This document shows positions 25,696 through 34,714 of a DNA stretch of 64,000 nucleotides, piece by piece (positions within the stretch are counted from its first letter, which is position 1; every line of letters starts with the position of its first letter). The position numbers and the translations under genes were made by a program. Origin of the DNA: Atopobiaceae bacterium (lineage in GTDB: Bacteria; Actinomycetota; Coriobacteriia; Coriobacteriales; Atopobiaceae); contig JAKVOB010000001.1 in NCBI GenBank assembly GCA_022483015.1, positions 744,001-808,000 of the forward strand, written 5' to 3'. A model generated the notes under the pieces. That model ran no database searches and was not told the DNA's origin. It worked only from the letters and a program-made list of their open reading frames with translations.

Positions 25696-28600
25696 CGAAC
25701 CATCCCGAATCCAACCAGGTACAGGCCACGTCCGGCCATGGCATCGACCTTGTGGCCGATGGCGCCGAGCTCAAGCCTGCGCACGAGGTGGACCTCGGCC
25801 ATGCCGACCTCCGCCTGGGCATCGACGTCGGCTCGACCACGGTGAAGCTCGCCGTCATCGACGAGGACGCCCATCTGGTCTATGCCAACTACCAGCGCCA
25901 CCATACCGACATCCGTGCCACGGCCAAGGAACTCTTCGATCGTGCCCGTGGTGCCGTGGGCGACGTGCCCATGCGGGTCTCGATCACCGGCTCGGGTGGC
26001 CTGCTCCTCTCGCAGTGGCTTGACCTCGAGTTCGTGCAGGAGGTCATCGCCTCGAAGCGCGCCGTCGAGACCCTCATCCCCCAGACCGACGTGGCCATCG
26101 AGCTCGGCGGCGAGGATGCCAAGATCATCTACTTCCAGGGCGGCATCGAGCAGCGCATGAACGGCACCTGCGCCGGCGGCACGGGCGCCTTCATCGACCA
26201 GATGGCGAGCCTGCTCCACACGGATGCGGGCGGCCTCAACGACCTCGCCAAGAAGGCCGAGCACATCTACCCGATCGCGAGCCGTTGCGGCGTCTTCGCC
26301 AAGTCCGACGTGCAGCCGCTCCTGAACGAGGGCGCGGCACCCGCGGACGTGGCAGCCTCGATCTTCCAGTCGGTCGCCAACCAGACGGTGTCGGGCCTTG
26401 CCTGCGGTCATCCCATTCGTGGCTATGTGGCCTTCCTCGGCGGCCCGCTCCAGTACCTCTCCGAGCTCCGCAAGCGCTTCTACGTCACGCTCGACCTCGA
26501 CGAGGAGCACCGCATCGTCCCCGAGAACGCACACCTCTTCGTGGCATGCGGCGCGGCGCTGGCCGGCGAGGCTGCCGACAAGGTCACGTTCGCCGACGTC
26601 ATCGAGTCCCTCGAGAACCTGGGCGACACCCAGGGATCCGAGGTCGAGCGCCTTGACCCGCTCTTTGCCGACCAGGCAGCGCTGGACGAGTTCCACGAGC
26701 GTCATGATGCGCAGGTGGTCCCCAAGGGGACCCTCGACGGGTATCACGGCCGGGTCTTCATCGGCATCGATGCCGGCTCCACCACGCTCAAGGCCGCCAT
26801 GGTGGGTGAGGCAGGGCAGCTCCTCCACACCTGGTACGGCTCCAACAACGGGGACGTGCTCGGCACGGCCCGCACCGTCATGGACGACTTCTACGACCAC
26901 ATCCCCGATGGCTGCACCATCGGTCATGTGACCACGACCGGGTATGGCGAGGCGCTGCTCATCGAGGCGCTCCAGGCCGACTCCGGCGAGATCGAGACGG
27001 TGGCGCACCTGCGTGGCGCCAAGGCCTTCATCCCGCAGGTCGAGTTCATCCTGGACATCGGCGGCCAGGACATGAAGTGCCTGCAGGTAAAGGATGGCGT
27101 CATCGAGCACATCATGCTGAACGAGGCGTGCTCGAGCGGCTGCGGCTCGTTCATCGAGAGCTTCGCCAACGCCATGGACATGTCCGTGCAGGACTTCGCG
27201 AAGGAGGCCGTCGCGGCAAAGCACCCCGTCGACCTCGGCAGCCGCTGCACCGTCTTCATGAACTCCCGTGTCAAGCAGGCCCAGAAGGAGGGCGCCACGG
27301 TGGGCGACATCGCGGCGGGCCTCTCGTACTCCGTCATCAAGAACGCCCTGTTCAAGGTCATCAAGCTGCGTGACTTCGACGAGATCGGGAAGTACGTGGT
27401 GGTTCAGGGCGGCACCTTCATGAGCGATGCCACCCTGCGTGCGTTCGAGCTGCTCACCGGTCGCAAGGTGATCCGTCCCGACATCGCCGGCTGCATGGGT
27501 GCCTATGGTGCGGCCCTGCTCGCCCGCGACCGCGCCGTCGAGGGGCGTGACTCCTCCGTGCTCTCCCGCGAGGGGATCGACAACCTCACCGTCAAGCACA
27601 TGAACGTCCACTGCGGACGCTGCTCGAACAACTGCCTGCTCACGGTCAACGACTTCGGCGGCGGGCACAAGTTCATCACGGGCAACCGCTGCGAGAAGGG
27701 CGCGGGTCACAAGAAGTCGAAGACGGCCGCCCCCAACCTCTTCGAGTTCAAGAACAAGCTGCTGTTCGACCGCGACGGTCTCGCGCCCGATGAGGCGCCC
27801 CGCGGCACCGTGGGCATCCCCCGCGCGCTCAACATGTACGAGAACTACCCCTTCTGGCATGCCTTCTTCACCAAGCTGGGCTTCTCGGTGGTCCTCTCGG
27901 ACCAGTCGACCAAGGCGACCTATGAGGCCGGCATCGAGTCGATGCCGTCGGAGTCGGTGTGCTACCCGGCCAAGCTCAGCCACGGCCACATCATGAACCT
28001 GCTGGCCAAGGACCCCGACTTCATCTGGATGCCCTGCATCAGGTGGGAGCGGACCGAGGACGAGGGCACCACCAACCACTACAACTGCCCCATCGTCATG
28101 AGCTACCCGCAGTCGCTGGGACTCAACGTCGACGAGCTGGCCGACCCTGCGGTCGAGTACCTCGACCCCTTCATCCCCTATGACGACAAGCGCGAGCTCC
28201 AGCGCCGTCTCTATGAGGTCATCTCCGTGCAGCGCGAGGCCGACGCCAAGGAGGGTCACGGTCGCTTCAAGGGCGACCACATCACCCGCACCGAGGTCGA
28301 CGCCGCGGTCAACGCCGCGTGGGCTGCCGACGAGGAGTTCCATGACGAGATGCACCGCAAGGGCGATGAGGCCCTCGAGTGGATGGAGGCCCATGATGCC
28401 CATGGCATCGTCCTGGCCGGCCGTCCCTACCATAACGACCCCGAGATCAACCATGCCATCCCCGAGCTCGTGAACTCCTTCGGGTTCGCGGTCCTCACCG
28501 AAGACTCCGTGGCCCACAAGATGCTTCCCGAGCGTCCCATCCGCGTGGTCGACCAGTGGATGTACCATGCGCGCCTCTATCGCGCGGCTCGCTTCGTGGC

Positions 28601-30425
28601 TACCAGGAACGACCTCGACCTCATCCAGCTCAACAGCTTCGGCTGCGGCCTCGACGCCCTTACGACCGACGAGGTGCAGGAGATTCTCGAGTCGTCAGGC
28701 AAGATCTACACCGTGCTCAAGATCGACGAGGTCTCGAACCTCGGCGCCGCCCGCATCCGCATCCGCTCGCTCATGGCGGCCCTGAAGGAACGTCGCGAGG
28801 AGCTCGTGCGCGAGACCGAGGCCGGCGAGGTCCACGAGGTGGCCCCCATCGACGTGCACAAGGCGGACGGCTCCCTCGAGCTGACGCGCCATGCCGACCC
28901 CGCCCGTCGTGCCCCCGTCTATCGCGAGAGCACGCCTTCCTCGTTCAAGAAGGTCCGCTACACCGAGGCCATGCAGGAGGCCGGCTACACCATCCTCTGC
29001 CCGCAGATGGCTCCCATCCACTTCGACCTGGTCCAGGAGTTGCTCAAGCACTACGGCTACAACATCGAGCTGCTCCCCTCCGTCGACCGCGGCGCCGTCG
29101 ATGCGGGCCTCAAGTACGTCAACAACGACATCTGCTATCCGTCGATCCTCACGGTGGGCCAGATCATGGAGGCCATCGAGAGTGGCCGCTATGACCTCAC
29201 CAAGACGGCTGTGCTCATCTCGCAGACCGGCGGTGGCTGCCGTGCCACCAACTACATCGCCCTCATCCGCAAGGCGCTGAAGGACTCGGGCCACCCCGAG
29301 ATCCCGGTGATCAGCCTCTCGGTGGCAGGCAACCTCGACGAGAAGAACCCCGGATTCAACGTCATGAAGCCCGGGCTACTCCTCCGTGCCATCTACTGCC
29401 TGGTCTATGGCGACCTCATCATGCAGCTGCTCTATCGCGTGCGTCCCTACGAGACCAAGCAGGGATCGGCCGACGCGCTCTATGACGAGTGCATGGGATA
29501 TGCCAAGGCGCTCCTTCCCACGGCGAGCCGCAAGCAGTTCTACGAGCTCTGCCAGCAGACGGTGGACGCCTTCCAGGCCCTGCCCCTGACCGACGACCGC
29601 TCCAAGCCCCGCGTGGGCGTGGTGGGTGAGATCCTCGTGAAGTTCCATCCCACGGCCAACAACCAGGTCGTGCGTGTGATCGAGCGCGAGGGGTGCGAGG
29701 CCAACGTGCCGGGTCTGGTGGACTTCTTCCTCTTCGGCCTCACGAGCCCCATCAACATGGAGGCCGAGCTGGGCAGCAAGGCCAAGAGTCGCATCAGCCA
29801 CATGGCGGGCATCCGCTTCATCGATGCCGTGCGGGCGCCCCTGAACGACATGCTCGCGAAGGCTGATCGCTTCGAGCCCTACGAGGATGTCTTCGACCTG
29901 GCCGACAAAGCCGACAAGATCCTGTCGCTGTGCAACACGATGGGGGAGGGATGGCTGCTCACGGCCGAGATGGTCGACCTCATCGAGACCGGCACGCCCA
30001 ACATCATCTGCTGCAGCCCGTTCGCATGCCTGCCCAACCACGTGGTGGGCAAGTCCGTGATCAAGCGCCTGCGCCAGATGCACCCCGAGTCGAACATCGT
30101 GGCCGTGGACTACGACCCCGGCGCCTCCGAGGTCAACCAGCTCAACCGCATCAAGCTCATGATCAGCGTGGCCAAGGAGAACTTCGACGCCAACCGCGGC
30201 GGCAGCTTCCGCGTGGAGAACCCCGACGACCCCACGCTCCACGTGGTGGCGCCCTATACCGCCGAGCCGTCCGTGGCCGACCAGGAGATCAATGGTGACC
30301 CTGCGGCCTGCGGGGCCTCATGCGGCACGATGGACCTGCACCTCTCGGACGAGCAGCTCGCCCGGATCAAGGCTGCCGAGGACGAGGCGGCCGAGCGCTC
30401 CGAGAAGGAGCCTGCGACCAGGTAG
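25692..30425 (+). CDS. Giant acyl-CoA dehydratase activase/HgdB-like fusion protein
   Basis: A 1577-aa cytosolic protein of the 2-hydroxyacyl-CoA dehydratase activase superfamily. Two BadF/HgdC ATPase domains are in tandem: GIDVGSTTVKLAV (about 42) with NGTCAGGTGAFID, and GIDAGSTTLKAAM (about 357) with NEACSSGCGSFIE; these Cys positions bind the bridging [4Fe-4S] cluster in HgdC. Then come a Cys cluster HCGRCSNNC (about 640), a DUF2229-like domain (about 705-930) and an HgdB-like dehydratase-subunit domain (about 1085-1550, CCSPFACLPNHV near its end). The arrangement resembles other very large activase-related proteins of gut anaerobes, whose reaction is unknown. Confidence 0.88.
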   Translation: MTNHPESNQVQATSGHGIDLVADGAELKPAHEVDLGHADLRLGIDVGSTTVKLAVIDEDAHLVYANYQRHHTDIRATAKELFDRARGAVGDVPMRVSITGSGGLLLSQWLDLEFVQEVIASKRAVETLIPQTDVAIELGGEDAKIIYFQGGIEQRMNGTCAGGTGAFIDQMASLLHTDAGGLNDLAKKAEHIYPIASRCGVFAKSDVQPLLNEGAAPADVAASIFQSVANQTVSGLACGHPIRGYVAFLGGPLQYLSELRKRFYVTLDLDEEHRIVPENAHLFVACGAALAGEAADKVTFADVIESLENLGDTQGSEVERLDPLFADQAALDEFHERHDAQVVPKGTLDGYHGRVFIGIDAGSTTLKAAMVGEAGQLLHTWYGSNNGDVLGTARTVMDDFYDHIPDGCTIGHVTTTGYGEALLIEALQADSGEIETVAHLRGAKAFIPQVEFILDIGGQDMKCLQVKDGVIEHIMLNEACSSGCGSFIESFANAMDMSVQDFAKEAVAAKHPVDLGSRCTVFMNSRVKQAQKEGATVGDIAAGLSYSVIKNALFKVIKLRDFDEIGKYVVVQGGTFMSDATLRAFELLTGRKVIRPDIAGCMGAYGAALLARDRAVEGRDSSVLSREGIDNLTVKHMNVHCGRCSNNCLLTVNDFGGGHKFITGNRCEKGAGHKKSKTAAPNLFEFKNKLLFDRDGLAPDEAPRGTVGIPRALNMYENYPFWHAFFTKLGFSVVLSDQSTKATYEAGIESMPSESVCYPAKLSHGHIMNLLAKDPDFIWMPCIRWERTEDEGTTNHYNCPIVMSYPQSLGLNVDELADPAVEYLDPFIPYDDKRELQRRLYEVISVQREADAKEGHGRFKGDHITRTEVDAAVNAAWAADEEFHDEMHRKGDEALEWMEAHDAHGIVLAGRPYHNDPEINHAIPELVNSFGFAVLTEDSVAHKMLPERPIRVVDQWMYHARLYRAARFVATRNDLDLIQLNSFGCGLDALTTDEVQEILESSGKIYTVLKIDEVSNLGAARIRIRSLMAALKERREELVRETEAGEVHEVAPIDVHKADGSLELTRHADPARRAPVYRESTPSSFKKVRYTEAMQEAGYTILCPQMAPIHFDLVQELLKHYGYNIELLPSVDRGAVDAGLKYVNNDICYPSILTVGQIMEAIESGRYDLTKTAVLISQTGGGCRATNYIALIRKALKDSGHPEIPVISLSVAGNLDEKNPGFNVMKPGLLLRAIYCLVYGDLIMQLLYRVRPYETKQGSADALYDECMGYAKALLPTASRKQFYELCQQTVDAFQALPLTDDRSKPRVGVVGEILVKFHPTANNQVVRVIEREGCEANVPGLVDFFLFGLTSPINMEAELGSKAKSRISHMAGIRFIDAVRAPLNDMLAKADRFEPYEDVFDLADKADKILSLCNTMGEGWLLTAEMVDLIETGTPNIICCSPFACLPNHVVGKSVIKRLRQMHPESNIVAVDYDPGASEVNQLNRIKLMISVAKENFDANRGGSFRVENPDDPTLHVVAPYTAEPSVADQEINGDPAACGASCGTMDLHLSDEQLARIKAAEDEAAERSEKEPATR

Positions 30426-30435
30426 CGCACCTGCC

Positions 30436-30478
30436 TCTGGGAAGGGCGGCGCCTATCGGGCGGCGTCGTCCTTCCCGG
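30436..30478. terminator. Imperfect hairpin at the convergent 3' ends
   Basis: GGGAAGG (around 30440) pairs with CCTTCCC (around 30470), with further pairing inside (GGCGCC/GGCGGC, bulged). It lies in the 27-base gap between the activase gene and the convergent glycosyltransferase gene and overlaps the 3' end of the latter. Confidence 0.35.
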
Positions 30479-31445
30479 AGGCGGCCTTCGCTGTGGACGA
30501 GGGGCGCGCGCCCCCACCACATCTCTCGCGCACCACGTACTGGGGCGACTGGTTCTGGCTGATATAGATACGGCCCACATACTCGCCCACCAGGCCGAGC
30601 GTCACCATGATGAGGCCGCCCACCACCAGCAGCACGCACATGAGGCTCGACCAGCCGGCGTCGATGGCGGAGTCGAAGATGATCTTGCGTACGAGCACCA
30701 CGAGCGCGAAGACGAAGCCGACGAGCGCGAACACGCTGCCGAGGATGGTCGCTACGCGGAGGGGCTTCACCGAGAAGGCCGTGAACCCGTTGAGCCACAG
30801 TGACAGCAGCTTTCTGAGCGAGTAGCCCGAGGCTCCCTGCTCTCGCTCGAGATGGCTCACCTCGACGGAACGGATGCGGCCGGCACTCCTCAGGAAGAGC
30901 CCGTCGACATAGGGGAAGGGCCCCTGGTAGCGGACGACCTCCTCCACGACGGCGCGTGTGGCCGCGAAGTAACTCGAGAGGTAGAGACCCCTGGGCTTGT
31001 CGAGGAGCCAGTGGGCCATGTGGTCGTTCACCGTCGAGCCGAACCGACGGAATCCCGAGGAGAATCCCATGCCCTCGTAGTGGCAGTACACCAGGTCTGC
31101 GCCTTGCTCGATCTGCTCGACCAGCTTGAAGGCCTCGGAAGGGGGCGTCTGACCATCGTCATCAAGGGAGATCACGATGTTGCCCGAAGAGGCACGATAG
31201 CCGGCCATGAGTGCGGCATGCTGGCCGAAGTTGTGCATCATGCACAGGCCGGACACCTGGTCATGGGCCTCGCAGAGGCCTTGGATGACATCCCAGGTGG
31301 CATCTGGCGCGTTGTCGTTCACGAGCAGTACCTCGCACGTATAGCGCTCGTCGGATTCCACCGTTGCGAGCACGTCGTCGACGACGGCGGACAAGGTCTG
31401 GTCGCTGTGGTAGCACGGGATGACAAAGCTCAGGAGCTGGGTCAT
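30453..31445 (-). CDS. GT2 polyprenyl-phosphate glycosyltransferase (GtrB/CsbB/ArnC-like)
   Basis: Transfers a sugar from a nucleotide donor onto undecaprenyl phosphate at the inner membrane face. Residues 1-210 are a GT-A domain: LSFVIPCYHSDQTL, LLVNDNAPDATW, ISLDDDGQTPP (DxD-type), and GRIRSVEVSHLEREQGASGY near the acceptor site. Two membrane helices (about 230-255 and 265-290) follow, typical of GtrB/ArnC/CsbB. Start ATG 31445 was chosen because the GT-A fold begins there; no strong ribosome binding site is visible. It is divergent from the aminotransferase gene and probably shares a promoter region with it. Confidence 0.85.
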   Translation of the reverse strand: MTQLLSFVIPCYHSDQTLSAVVDDVLATVESDERYTCEVLLVNDNAPDATWDVIQGLCEAHDQVSGLCMMHNFGQHAALMAGYRASSGNIVISLDDDGQTPPSEAFKLVEQIEQGADLVYCHYEGMGFSSGFRRFGSTVNDHMAHWLLDKPRGLYLSSYFAATRAVVEEVVRYQGPFPYVDGLFLRSAGRIRSVEVSHLEREQGASGYSLRKLLSLWLNGFTAFSVKPLRVATILGSVFALVGFVFALVVLVRKIIFDSAIDAGWSSLMCVLLVVGGLIMVTLGLVGEYVGRIYISQNQSPQYVVRERCGGGARPSSTAKAASGKDDAAR

Positions 31446-31672
31446 GGGGGACGCTTTCGACGGAATCTGACAGGGCATGGTGCGCCACGACTCCGTAGGA
31501 TACCAGTGAGGTATCGGGGAGGTGTGGCGTAGACGGGTTTCAGCCTCCATCTGCTCTTGTCCTTCCTCTGGAAGATGGCCGCCCTTGCAGGGGGTGTCCG
31601 CGAGACGTGGCACTATAGGAAGGCAGTCCCTCCCGAGGGGGCGCCTGCCAAGCTGAGAAAGGTCCATCCTGC
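31446..31672. promoter_or_regulatory. Divergent promoter region of the glycan cluster
   Basis: These 227 bases separate the glycosyltransferase from the aminotransferase gene. GAGAAAGG (near 31655-31662) is the ribosome binding site of the latter. I see no clear operator, so co-expression of the divergent genes is only inferred. Confidence 0.3.
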
Positions 31673-32809
31673 ATGATCAGTTTCAACGTGCCACCCTGCG
31701 TGGGGACGGAGCTCGAGTACCTCAAGCAGGCAGTCGAGTCTCATAAGATCTCCGGCGACGGCGAGTTCACCAAGAGGTGCCAGACCTGGATCCAGGACCG
31801 GTTCCATACCCAGCGCGACTACCTCACGACGAGTGGCACGTCCGCCCTCGAGATGGCAGCCTGCCTCTGCCGCATCCAACCTGGGGACGAGGTCATCCTC
31901 CCCAGCTTCACGTTCTCCTCGACCGCCACGGCCTTCGTGCAGCAAGGCGCTCGCCTGGTCTTCTGTGACATCCGCCCTGACACCATGAACATCGACGAGA
32001 AGCGCATTGAGGAGGCCATCACTCCCAAGACCAAAGTCATCGTGCCGGTGCACTATGCGGGCGTCTCCTGTGAGATGGACACGATCATGGGCATCGCGCG
32101 GGCGCATGGCCTGCGTGTGGTCGAGGACGCCGCCCAGGGCGTCATGTCCACCTACAAGGGCCGGGCCCTCGGTACCATCGGTGACTTCGGCTGCTACTCC
32201 TTCCACGAGACCAAGAACTACTCGATGGGCGAGGGCGGCGCCGTCTGCATCGCCGATGCTGCCGATGACGACCATGCGGAGATCCTTCGCGAGAAGGGCA
32301 CCAACCGATCGAAGTTCTTCCGTGGCCAGGTGGACAAGTACACCTGGGTCGACTACGGCTCGAGCTACCTGCCGAGCGACATCCTCGCTGCCTACCTGTG
32401 GGCCCAGCTCCAGGAGGCTGACCGCATCAACGACGACCGTCTTGCCACATGGGACGCCTATGACGAGGCCTTCCGTCCGCTTGCGGGCAGGGGACTCGTC
32501 GACCTGCCGCACATCCCCGAAGGCTGCGTCCACAACGCCCATATGTACTACGTCAAGCTCGCTGACCTTGACGAGCGTACGCGGTTCATCGCCTTCCTCA
32601 AGGACCATGGGGTGCAGTCCACGTTCCACTATGTCCCGCTCCATTCGGCCCCTGCAGGTCTGCGATTCGGACGGTTCTCAGGCGAGGATCGCTACACCAC
32701 ACGCGAGAGCGAGCGCCTCACGCGCCTGCCCATGTACTACGGGATGACGCCTCATGACCGTGACCAGGTCATCTCTACGGTCCTCGCCTTCTTCGGGGAG
32801 CGTGCGTGA
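31673..32809 (+). CDS. WecE/RffA-type dTDP-4-amino-4,6-dideoxygalactose transaminase
   Basis: A PLP aminotransferase that aminates a dTDP-4-keto-6-deoxyhexose to an aminosugar nucleotide. The 378 aa align from end to end with E. coli WecE as I remember it: FNVPPCVGTELEYL, SGDGEFTKRCQ, YAGVSCEMDTIM, VVEDAAQGVMSTYKGRALG, the PLP lysine in FHETKNYSMGEGG, REKGTNRSKFFRGQVDKYTW and FHYVPLHSAPAG. This is closer than generic DegT/ArnB similarity, so dTDP-Fuc4N is the best product guess. Its stop overlaps the next start (GTGA). Confidence 0.9.
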   Translation: MISFNVPPCVGTELEYLKQAVESHKISGDGEFTKRCQTWIQDRFHTQRDYLTTSGTSALEMAACLCRIQPGDEVILPSFTFSSTATAFVQQGARLVFCDIRPDTMNIDEKRIEEAITPKTKVIVPVHYAGVSCEMDTIMGIARAHGLRVVEDAAQGVMSTYKGRALGTIGDFGCYSFHETKNYSMGEGGAVCIADAADDDHAEILREKGTNRSKFFRGQVDKYTWVDYGSSYLPSDILAAYLWAQLQEADRINDDRLATWDAYDEAFRPLAGRGLVDLPHIPEGCVHNAHMYYVKLADLDERTRFIAFLKDHGVQSTFHYVPLHSAPAGLRFGRFSGEDRYTTRESERLTRLPMYYGMTPHDRDQVISTVLAFFGERA

Positions 32810-33219
32810 GCGGAAGCGGCTCAGGAGGGACGTCTCACGGTACGAGGCGCACGGGCGTCCGCGTGCTTCTCGGGCTGCATGTGCTTCTCGGCGTCTATTC
32901 GCTGTCGGATGTCCTCAGCAAGAAAGCCTCTGGCACCGAGTTCATGACCCCGGCGTTCATCGTGTTCTATGGCGGGGTGCTCGTGCTGTTGGCCGTCTAC
33001 GCGCTGGGGTGGCAGCAGGTCATCAAGCGCATGCCCCTCTCGAGCGCGTATGCCAACCGGGCCGTGACCATCGTCTGGGGGATCCTGTGGGGGCTCGTCT
33101 TCTTTGGTGAGCCGATAACCTGGGGCAAGCTCGTCGGTGCCGCCCTCATCATGTGCGGCATCGTGGTCTTCGCGCGTGCCGACAAGGCCGAGGGCGACCT
33201 TGGGGGCGGTGTCTCGTGA
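32806..33219 (+). CDS. Small EamA/SMR-type transporter subunit (ArnE/ArnF-like)
   Basis: 137 aa with four predicted helices after a Gly/Ser/Thr-rich N-terminus. SSAYANRAVTIVWGILWGLVFFGEPI is the hallmark second-half region of small EamA proteins. Paired small subunits of this kind (ArnE/ArnF) flip lipid-linked aminosugar across the membrane in the Arn pathway. It starts at GTG 32806, overlapping the aminotransferase stop, and overlaps the next gene, so the three are translated as a coupled set. Confidence 0.8.
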   Translation: MSGSGSGGTSHGTRRTGVRVLLGLHVLLGVYSLSDVLSKKASGTEFMTPAFIVFYGGVLVLLAVYALGWQQVIKRMPLSSAYANRAVTIVWGILWGLVFFGEPITWGKLVGAALIMCGIVVFARADKAEGDLGGGVS

Positions 33220-33569
33220 ACGGCATCCAGTGGGGATATGCGGCCGTGCTGCTCGTGAGCGTCTTCGTGAGCGCGGTGAGCCAGGTCATGCTCAAGAAGG
33301 CCTCGCAGCGGACCTATGCCTCGACCTTCGCCGAGTACGCCAATCCCCTCGTGGTCTCGGCGTATGCCATCTTCGTGGGAACGACGCTGCTCACGGTCCT
33401 TGCCTATCAGGGCATCCCGCTCTCGCTCGGTCCCGTCCTCGAGGCCACGAGCTACGTCTATGTCACCATCTTTGGTGTCACCATCTTCCATGAGCACGTC
33501 GGAAGGCAGAAGCTCGTGGCACTCGCACTCATCCTTGCCGGCATCGCGGTCTTTGCGGTGCTGGGCTAG
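33216..33569 (+). CDS. Small EamA/SMR-type transporter subunit, second of pair
   Basis: 117 aa with four predicted helices: QWGYAAVLLVSVFVSAVSQV with MLKKAS after the first helix, then PLSLGPVLEATSYVYVTIFG and VTIFHEHVGR. The SxxSQxxLKKAS pattern recalls ArnF/EmrE-type half transporters. Start GTG 33216 overlaps the preceding stop (GTGA), implying heterodimer formation with the upstream protein. The predicted role is flipping of undecaprenyl-phosphate-aminosugar, inferred from neighbours. Confidence 0.8.
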   Translation: MNGIQWGYAAVLLVSVFVSAVSQVMLKKASQRTYASTFAEYANPLVVSAYAIFVGTTLLTVLAYQGIPLSLGPVLEATSYVYVTIFGVTIFHEHVGRQKLVALALILAGIAVFAVLG

Positions 33570-33584
33570 TCGCGGAGGTATCGC

Positions 33585-34709
33585 ATGACCAGGAAGCTCG
33601 CCGTCATAGGCGCATCGGAGCTCCAGGAGCCCCTCATCGAGAAGGCCCATGAGCTCGGCCTCGTCACCCACGTCTTCGCGTGGGAGGCGGGCGACATCGG
33701 CGAGCGCACTGCCGATGTCTTCCACCCCATCTCGATCGTCGAGAAGGACGCCATCGCCGCCGAGTGCGCCCGCGTCGGCGTGGACGGCGTGGCGACCATC
33801 GCCTCCGACCTTGCCAACATCACGGTGGCCTCCGTGGCCGATGAGCTAGGTCTCACCGCGAACTCCCTTGGCTGCGTGGCACGTTCGACCAACAAGCACC
33901 TCATGCGCGAGACCTTCGAGGCGGCCGGGTGTCCCAGTCCCAGGAGCCGACTTGTGCGGAAGGGGGAGATTCCAGACCTTTCGGACATGTGCTGCCCCCT
34001 CATCGTGAAGCCTACCGACCGCTCGGGGTCGCGTGCCATCACCAAGGTCGATGGCCCCATGGGGACGTCCGCGTTCGAGGCCTCGCTGGCCTCTGCCCTC
34101 GAGGCAGCCTGGGACCAGAGCTTCGAGGGCGCTGCCCTCGTGGAGGAGTGGCTCGAAGGCCAGGAGTATTCGGTGGAGTTCTGCTCCTGGCAGGGTCACC
34201 ATACGTTCCTCGCACTCACGCAGAAGCAGACCACGGGCGCGCCGCACTTCATCGAGACGGGCCATCTCGAGCCGGCTCCCGTGGATGCGGAGACGCTCGA
34301 GCGGGTGCGGTCTGTGGTGGGACACGCGCTTGATGCCCTGGGGGTGACCTGTGGTGCTTCGCACTCTGAGATCAAGATCGCGCCTGATGGCAGCATCGGG
34401 ATCGTGGAGATAGGAAGTCGCATGGGCGGTGACTGCATCGGTAGCGACCTCGTGCACCTCTCCACGGGTGTGGACTTCGTACGGGCCGTGGTACAGGTGG
34501 CCCTCGGTGAGGAGCCTGACCTCACGCCGACGGGTCCGACGGGTCCTGCCGAGGTACGCTACATCCTCGGCCAGGCCGATCTCGACGAGATGCATCACCT
34601 TCAGGTCACCGACCCCGGACGCATCGTGCGGATGAGCGAGATCCGTCCGTTGGACCATGAGGTCACCGACAGCGGCAGCCGTTTCGGCTTCTATATCGTG
34701 AGGGGCTAG
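33585..34709 (+). CDS. ATP-grasp ligase of the glycan cluster
   Basis: A 374-aa carboxylate-amine ligase. The pre-ATP-grasp domain begins KLAVIGASELQEPLIEKAHE; the ATP-grasp core has STNKHLMRETFEAAGCP, CPLIVKPTDRSGSRAI (ATP lysine), VEEWLEGQEYSVE and SEIKIAPDGSIGIVEIGSRMGG (Mg-binding Glu/Asn-type end). Such enzymes join a carboxylate to an amine through an acyl phosphate. Between an aminosugar transaminase and a flippase pair, a likely job is N-acylating or aminoacylating the sugar amine (inference). Start ATG follows GCGGAGG. Confidence 0.8.
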   Translation: MTRKLAVIGASELQEPLIEKAHELGLVTHVFAWEAGDIGERTADVFHPISIVEKDAIAAECARVGVDGVATIASDLANITVASVADELGLTANSLGCVARSTNKHLMRETFEAAGCPSPRSRLVRKGEIPDLSDMCCPLIVKPTDRSGSRAITKVDGPMGTSAFEASLASALEAAWDQSFEGAALVEEWLEGQEYSVEFCSWQGHHTFLALTQKQTTGAPHFIETGHLEPAPVDAETLERVRSVVGHALDALGVTCGASHSEIKIAPDGSIGIVEIGSRMGGDCIGSDLVHLSTGVDFVRAVVQVALGEEPDLTPTGPTGPAEVRYILGQADLDEMHHLQVTDPGRIVRMSEIRPLDHEVTDSGSRFGFYIVRG

Positions 34710-34714
34710 CGAGG

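Noticed and set aside
25632-28568. 978-codon minus-strand frame opposite the activase fusion
   Set aside because: Same GC-bias artefact. The sense frame has repeated family motifs; the antisense has none and no ribosome binding site.
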